NCBI GenBank assembly: GCA_963662155.1 | Contig: OY759268.1 | Span: 54,475,957-54,539,956 of the forward strand | Direction: 5' to 3' | DNA: 64,000 nt | Source of the DNA: Lamellibrachia columna | Lineage: Eukaryota; Annelida; Polychaeta; Sabellida; Siboglinidae | Shown: positions 58,351 to 64,000 of the stretch, in pieces | Numbering within the stretch: the first letter of the stretch is position 1 | How the letters are laid out: every line of letters begins with the position of its first letter | Made by a program: the position numbers and the translations under genes | The notes under the pieces: generated by a model | What the model saw: the letters and a program-made list of their open reading frames with translations, nothing else | Database searches by the model: none | What the model was told of the DNA's origin: nothing

Positions 58351-59112
58351 GTAGAAGTGTTTTTTAAATTAAACATGAAGAAATATGCCTATCACTTTGT
58401 GTACATTATTTGAAATTATGACTCGTATCTCCCAGAATGCAACGTGCATGTCACAGTTTAACATAGCCACTCCAAGGTAAATACCAATTTGCCCCGGAAT
58501 TGTGCAACATATGAAGTTGGGACACGCTGCTATAAAACACTTACATAATTTTCTGCAAAACTAAAAATGTAAATCAATGGCTTTGACAAGTTCATCTTGA
58601 AGGTTGGTGCGTCTGTATAGATCTGCTACTAGGGAATGGGTAAGGTACAGGTATTTGATGCCATTCCTCCAATAGTTGTCTGTTTCCCTTGTGAAGTATC
58701 AATTGTCAGCAGTCTATACTATAGTATAACAAATTATTATCTATGTCAGATCATTTCACACACAAAAATATATACTTCACAAATAACAATGCTATTCACA
58801 AACTCTTTCGATACAACAAAGTAAATGCTGGTTGCAGTGCAACACAAAGGAAACTATATACTGGATCAGTGAAAATTCACAATGAGAGTGTATTACAGCT
58901 TGAACTCCATATGTTATATTACAAAAGTCACACACACACCCTCTATTCAGACATGTGTATTAGCTAGTAGCTACAAGTTTACTTTGTGCACAACTTTTGT
59001 TGCAAACACTCTACATGGTTCACACGTGACATGTCAGATAATACTTAATAGTCAATATTGAGGTGACCACAATACAACAATTTGTTTTCGAAAAAACACA
59101 TTCTTTTTTCAT
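58351..59112. other. Intron-like DNA
   Basis: Up to about 58760 it matches 50820-51240. After that the copies differ: copy 2 has the 43-bp array, this copy has unique DNA. No gene is supported. Confidence 0.55.
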
Positions 59113-59195
59113 AGCTGATGACACAGCCTCATGTCAAAGACAAGGATGTTTCCTAGCTGATGACACAGCCTCATGTCAAAGAAAAGGATGTTTCT
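59113..59195. repeat. 42-bp direct duplication
   Basis: TAGCTGATGACACAGCCTCA, TGTCAAAGACAAGGATGTTT, CC occurs twice in tandem. The frame reads ADDTASCQRQGCF twice, then CSQEASKWYGFCQC, Cys-rich but without splice support. Confidence 0.8.
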
Positions 59196-59756
59196 GCTCA
59201 CAAGAGGCCAGCAAATGGTATGGTTTTTGTCAGTGCCATGTCATGTTAGTAGTGCAACATATATGACTCTAAAAATACATTGACAAATATGATCCTTTAA
59301 TTGACATCATCTACACAGTGATACACATTAAATATACATCTTGTATATGCTTTGAGCATAACTTTATGTGATAACTAACTTGCAACATTAATAATAACAG
59401 AATATAAATATCAAAGCTATGAATAAATATTAAATTAAAAGGTTTTAATATTAAAATAGTCAGAGTCAGACAATTAGTATTACGAATTATAAAATATTGC
59501 TATTATTATTATTTCTTACTGTTTCTATTACATTAACACAAATCTATATCTAATACTCTGGCATTATTACTTTCGCTAAACGTTAATTAAAATTTGTTTC
59601 GAAGATCATCCTTCTTTTTCAACATCTTAAAATTATTCCAGATTATCATTGTGACAAACATGTCCAACATTGTTTTTGTGAACATAAAATTTGTATCAAT
59701 TGAGTTATTTGTACATTACTTTCATCAACAGAATAATGTATAATTGTTTGTGCTAG

Positions 59757-59846
59757 GATGACAACATGAAGGTTGCACTGAACTGACTCCAGTGTGTGGA
59801 GCAACCAGTGTCAATGAAAGAAGTGATTTAAGTGATGTCAATGACG
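59757..59846 (+). pseudogene. Family Z acidic exon candidate, copy 2
   Basis: Ninety bases, equal in length and splice sites to 53824-53913, reading ELTPVCGATSVNERSDLSDV after an early TGA that both copies share. Confidence 0.35.
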
Positions 59847-60103
59847 GTATTTATCTTTTAATACTTGGATCGGTGTTTAGCATTCAGCCCAGTATGAGCC
59901 TTTAGAGTGGGTCAGCTGCAAGGTTATAAGTTCATTATATCATTATTTCACTTGCATGCAAAGCCCTTTAACAATATTCCATCACCTTTCATCTTTTGCT
60001 TAGAAGCCTGTATATCAGAAAGCACATTTGTCTAATTATCTGTCATGAAATATTGTCAAAAGTTAACCATAATGTTGACTATATAAAAACAATTTTCTTG
60101 CAG

Positions 60104-60163
60104 ATCAGACTTTCTGACGACTACAATCTGTTTGGCAGTGACACTGACAGTGAACCTGATTTT
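60104..60163 (+). pseudogene. Family Z acidic exon 2, copy 2, donor lost
   Basis: Sixty bases after TTTTCTTGCAG read IRLSDDYNLFGSDTDSEPDF. The donor GTAAGT of copy 1 is CTAAGT here, so normal splicing at this site would fail. Confidence 0.55.
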
Positions 60164-60330
60164 CTAAGTGTTTAATAAGTCTAATTAATAAATCTAATTA
60201 ATAAGCTCCATTTAAAACTTCATCAACTGATTTAGCCTATCACAAATCAATGTCCAAATATGCAGTGTGTGAATAGTTTAAGTAATATCTGCAGTCGATT
60301 AAAGAAAAATTCATATTTTTTCCTTTGCAG

Positions 60331-60388
60331 AAGATTTCTTCACCAAAACAATCAGATCAACTTGTTGATGCGTCTGTATCATTTGATG
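60331..60388 (+). pseudogene. Family Z exon 3, copy 2, frame intact
   Basis: Fifty-eight bases between TCCTTTGCAG and GTAAGT read KISSPKQSDQLVDASVSFD without a stop. It joins exon 4 in phase. It is the better preserved of the two copies; the pseudogene call rests on the other exons of this block. Confidence 0.55.
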
Positions 60389-60607
60389 GTAAGTTACATT
60401 AATTTAGCTTCAATTATTTTTTTTTAATAATTGAGACTATCTTACTTAGTATTGATTAAACGCGTGATCAATGTGGCTAACAGGGTAGTAGGGTTTCATA
60501 CAGTTTGAGAAACAATTACAGATTTATGTAAATACACTAATTCAGTGCCATTAACATATGTACAATATAGATCACAAGCAATAACTTTATTGGAAATGTG
60601 TCTTTAG

Positions 60608-60668
60608 ATTCACTTCACAAACTGCCCGACTTGAGTGTTCACTCAGTCCAGATGTCTGTCACTGAAGG
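60608..60668 (+). pseudogene. Family Z exon 4, copy 2
   Basis: Sixty-one bases between TGTCTTTAG and GTGAGT read SLHKLPDLSVHSVQMSVTEG. Both splice sites are intact. Confidence 0.55.
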
Positions 60669-60707
60669 GTGAGTTGGTTGCCTTATTTAAACTGTTGCAA
60701 CTGACAT

Positions 60708-61195
60708 GGTGTTCTGATATTCCTAAGCTTTTATTTAATGCTTTAGGTACACATATTTGTGTTCTGATATTACTAAGCTTATACTTAATGTTTCAGGTAC
60801 ACATATTTGTGTTCTGATATTCCTAAGCTTTTATTTAATGTTTCAGGTACACATGTTTGTGTTCTGATATTCCTAAGCTTTTACTTAATGTTTTAGGTAC
60901 ACATGTTTGTGTTCTGATATTCCTATGCTTTTACTTAATGTTTTAGGTACACATGTTTGTGTTCTGTTATTCGTAAGCTTTTACTTAATGTTTTAGGTAC
61001 ACATGTTTGTGTTCTGATATTCCTAAGCTTTTACTTAATGTTTTAGGTACACATGTTTGTGTTCTGATATTCGTAAGCTTTTACTTAATGTTTTAGGTAC
61101 ACATGTTTGTGTTCTGATATTCCTAAGCTTTTACTTAATGTTTTAGGTACACGTGTTTGTGTTCTGATATTCCTAAGGTTTTACTTCATGTCGGG
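60708..61195. repeat. 50-bp minisatellite, about ten units, copy 2
   Basis: Same unit as 54975-55460, with TTCGTAAGC and TTTCAGG variants. The adjoining TTCTTGAACC segment is related to the 382-bp repeat, as in copy 1. Confidence 0.95.
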
Positions 61196-61518
61196 AAACG
61201 TGTTTGTGTTCTAATGTTCTTGAACCTTTACTTAAGTGTTGTGGCAGGTTCAATTCCTGTTGGTGTTCTGATTAACATACCTGGTTGGACACACGTGGTA
61301 TTGGTTCTTTCATTCAATCTTTAATTATCAACAAACATAAATCAAACACCTAAATATATGTACATTGAACAAATCTTATTCTGACAAGCATCCTTCAAAC
61401 TTACATAATTTTTTGTCTTGGTGCTGCTCTATTTGAAAACAGTGAAAATATTGTTTTATTCTTCCGTGCAATATTTGATTACAGTTGTTTTCAGATCATG
61501 TTTATAATTGTTCTTCAG

Positions 61519-61569
61519 CCTTATCGATACAGCGGCCAACACATCTGGATCTGATGATGCAGGCAAAAA
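61519..61569 (+). pseudogene. Family Z acidic linker exon 5, copy 2
   Basis: Fifty-one bases, identical in sequence to 55778-55828, with acceptor TTCTTCAG and donor GTAAGC, reading LIDTAANTSGSDDAGK. Confidence 0.6.
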
Positions 61570-61753
61570 GTAAGCCTTTGTTTAATTTTATATTTGTTGG
61601 TTCTAATATTCCTAAGGTTTTATTTCAGTGTTGTTTTGGGTTTGATTCATGTTGGTGTTTGGAAACAAATGTTGGTGTTTGGAAACACATGTTTGTGTTG
61701 TGGTATTGCTAAGCTTTGACTTCAAGTTTGTGATTAAACATTCTGCCACTTAT

Positions 61754-61806
61754 GTCTTGATGTCATTCACCAGTTCTTTGTCCCACTTGCTACCAATTTG
61801 AGCACA
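61754..61806. repeat. Single diverged copy of the 70-bp unit
   Basis: CTTGATGTCATTCACCAGTT, CTTTGTCCCACTTGCTACCA, ATTTGAGCAC. Its flanks on both sides match those of the 124-unit array. Confidence 0.75.
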
Positions 61807-62213
61807 AACAGTTCTCTCTATCTAGTGTATATAGACAGTCAAACCTGCTCAAGTGACTACCTGCATAAAGAGGCCACCAGCCATTAACAGTTATACCTTT
61901 GATAAAATAAATCTGCTGACACTAACGATGTTAATAACTACAGACTAATTGCACTGGTTACAGTAACTAAAGAAATTGTATAGTATTAATGAATGCAGTG
62001 TATGTGTACGTACATGGGTTTTTGTCCGAAATAAAAAGTATTCTGTTCTAACGACCACTGTCACTGCATCCTTTCACAAGAGTTTAACATGTTAAATTAC
62101 CCATATTAAGTGACCTTAAGCTTAATACAAGTTTGACTGTATAATTACTCTAGCAACAAATTATTGCACTATTTCAATATCTTGTTCCTTTAGTTAACTT
62201 ACTGATATCCTAG

Positions 62214-62311
62214 GAATGGGAAAACAACATGTGGCAGACCAATTAGGTGCCATTATAACGAGGACAATAAAAACACTGAAAGGTATGTTTGCAGAGGCAA
62301 TGCAAGATGTG
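62214..62311 (+). pseudogene. Fused fragments of the zinc-finger gene, copy 2
   Basis: After a CCTAG acceptor it reads NGKTTCGRPIR, then at 62249 jumps to AIITRTIKTLKGMFAEAMQD. The second part corresponds to NAIILRTVKTLKGMY at about 39995-40050 in copy A. About 1.1 kb holding both fingers is deleted between them. The gene sequence then stops where the dispersed repeat at 62317 begins. Confidence 0.65.
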
Positions 62312-62316
62312 TATAT

Positions 62317-62486
62317 TTGTTAGTCATTGATATATTCAAATGAACTTTGAGTATGTGTTCTAAATTAGTGTTACGGAGGTATTGATGGGCAATATATGAA
62401 TTCGATATGTGCATGTGGGCGATAATGGGAGAACGTTCGTCTAACGCCCATAAATTACTTCAACAACAGACGAAAACACAAGGATC
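62317..62486. repeat. Dispersed repeat, about 170 bp, copy 2
   Basis: Matches 2222-2392. It sits at the broken edge of the zinc-finger fragment; after about 62510 the block resumes with AAAAATCAATTTGA, equivalent to the end of the copy A ORF near 40163. It is therefore associated with loss of the C-terminal part of that exon. Confidence 0.65.
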
Positions 62487-62884
62487 TGTTTATCTAAGAT
62501 TTTGAAATGAAGTGAGATAAAAATCAATTTGAGGCCGTGAGACTATATCAAATATCTTGTTCTCCTGCTCAGGACAACAAATCTCCCAGATTTCTGCTGA
62601 AACAAAACAAATTCTTTGCAGTCTAACAACAAATTGTTAATCCCTCCATTTACTAATGCCTGAACAATGTAGACCTGTCTAACCTGTGTCCTTGTGTCTT
62701 GTGTGTCGCTGCCATTGTTTATAAGCCATAGACGAGCAAAGAACTGGCCCCTTCAGGTTCCCTATTGTCAATTTGTCACCCATTGTAAACCAGGCTTGAT
62801 GTACAATCTGTTAACTATCCATTCAGATAATAACTCGATACATCATGGTATAAGTTGTATTATATTTATGTTCACATACAACAG

Positions 62885-63056
62885 ATACAATACAGCATGG
62901 ACGCTGCTCGAAGAGATCTTTGGGCTAAAGGTGAATGAAAAGTTCCCAAAGAAACTGCCTGAGTAGACATCATGTGATGATTGTATCTGGGAAACAGACA
63001 GAAAAGGTCATTACAGCCACAATGGAATCACGCTAGAAGTCACTGTCGGACAAGAG
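62885..63056 (+). pseudogene. Family Z exon with CIWETD motif, copy 2
   Basis: One hundred seventy-two bases between TACAACAG and GTAAAT read YNTAWTLLEEIFGLKVNEKF, PKKLPE, TAG, TSCDDCIWETDRKGHYSHNG, ITLEVTVGQE in one frame. The TAG is shared with copy A (40544-40716), so it arose before duplication or marks a misread boundary. Confidence 0.5.
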
Positions 63057-63431
63057 GTAAATATATTTCTTTTACATTATACATTATCAAAGCCCGACTA
63101 CAGTGTGACAGGACTATCAACAGTTCTGTAATCATCACAGGTAGAAATGACAGTTAATTAGTCTTGTGGACAGGTAGTGCTGAGATGTTATTAGTCCCCA
63201 CAAACAGTTAGTGATGTTTTACAGGTGTCACTAGGCCATCTTGACAGAAACAATTCCATTCAAATTAAACTGTTGCCTCATATAACAAAATAATAGACTC
63301 CATTAAACATTATTTATTTTGGGTGTCAACAAGTCAAAACCTTTAAAGTCTTTTTATTAAAATGAATAGTACATGTTTTATATTGCAACAGCCCGAACTT
63401 GTCTGTGGGAGAAGTGTCCAAGATTATGTAT

Positions 63432-63570
63432 TGTCCTACACTGTCACTGGTAGCTACTTGTCCTACACTGTCACTGGTAGCTACTTGTCCTACACTGTCA
63501 CTGGTAGCTACTTGTCCTACACTGTCACTGGTAGCTACTTGTCCTACACTGTCACTGGTAGCTACTTGCC
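63432..63570. repeat. 27-bp minisatellite, about five units
   Basis: Same unit as 41124-41402 at the paralogous place, with half as many copies. Confidence 0.95.
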
Positions 63571-63735
63571 CCAGACAGGCGTTAATGTCAAGCCCTGCTT
63601 TGTATCTTTTCCAGTGGTTCATACACTATAGAGTCTGTTTGTATATTTGGTGAACTTGTGAGCTTTTTATTGTCCTACTGGTTCTCCATACATATTTATT
63701 TGCTCTTTTTCAAATTTTTTTGGTATTCATATTAG

Positions 63736-63928
63736 GTGAGGTACACTGTTTACGCTGTTGTGTCATTTTATCCCAACCTGGAGGTAGAGGCAGGCCCTGA
63801 ATTATGGCTCAGTGATGGCGACACAACATGTGAATGGCCTCCCAACAATGTGACGCCTGCCATAGAATCAAGGCACAGCCCAGAGCTGACTGGACAACAT
63901 GTAGCATAGCTCCTGAAGAAAGGCATAA
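63736..63928 (+). pseudogene. Family Z C-terminal exon with WPP motif, copy 2
   Basis: Acceptor CATATTAG and donor GTAAAT are the same as copy A. It reads VRYTVYAVVSFYPNLEVEAG, PELWLSDGDTTCEWPPNNV, TPAIESRHSPEL, GQHVA, TAG, LLKKG. The homology to copy A continues to the end of the window, so the duplicated block extends beyond 64000. Confidence 0.6.
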
Positions 63929-64000
63929 GTAAATATGGAACAAGATCAAATTATTGAATAAACGTCACAGATTTTAGAAATGAAAAGGAAAGAGGAGTCG

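Overview
This looks like nuclear DNA of an animal: AT-rich, intron-rich and crowded with tandem repeats. Coding sense survives only as short exon-sized pieces bounded by AG and GT splice sites. The protein families recognised (glycyl-tRNA synthetase, C2H2 zinc fingers, a growth-factor-receptor-type cysteine-rich exon, FLYWCH and pogo/Tigger transposase remnants) fit a marine invertebrate, perhaps a mollusc or other lophotrochozoan. The clade is a guess. I found no intact protein-coding gene, no tRNA or rRNA gene, and no bacterial-style operon, CRISPR array or replication origin. Family names come from memory of the families; no search was run.

Layout. 1-3.19 kb: intron-like DNA with one exon-like piece (541-603) and two copies of a 382-bp dispersed repeat. 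3.19-28.57 kb: a satellite of about 156 copies of a 113-bp unit, split near its left edge by a 7,739-bp insertion (3706-11444). The insertion is flanked by a TTAA duplication and has short inverted ends. It carries relics of transposon proteins and several simple repeats. 28.7-29.75 kb: 72-bp and 32-bp minisatellites. 30.081-38.760 kb: exactly 124 copies of a 70-bp unit with no net length change.

38.8-64 kb: a compound region in which two exon families alternate on the + strand. Family Z is a zinc-finger-type gene: acidic linker exons, C2H2/C2HC fingers, a helical domain, and a C-terminal exon with a WPP motif. Family G is the C-terminal half of glycyl-tRNA synthetase: the end of the catalytic core, including class II motif 3, and the start of the anticodon-binding domain. 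Both are present in two or three partial copies arranged head to tail, so a block carrying both seems to have been tandemly duplicated. Exon phases match across introns within each family, which is the main evidence that these are real exons and not chance ORFs. Stops, frameshifts, lost splice sites and lost catalytic residues show that most or all copies are unprocessed pseudogenes. Between the exons, minisatellites of 11, 17, 20, 23, 27, 43, 50, 51, 52, 71 and 155 bp have expanded independently in each copy.

The longest ORFs in the window (for example 44932-46587 and 28672-29487) are by-products of minisatellites lacking stop codons and are not called as genes.
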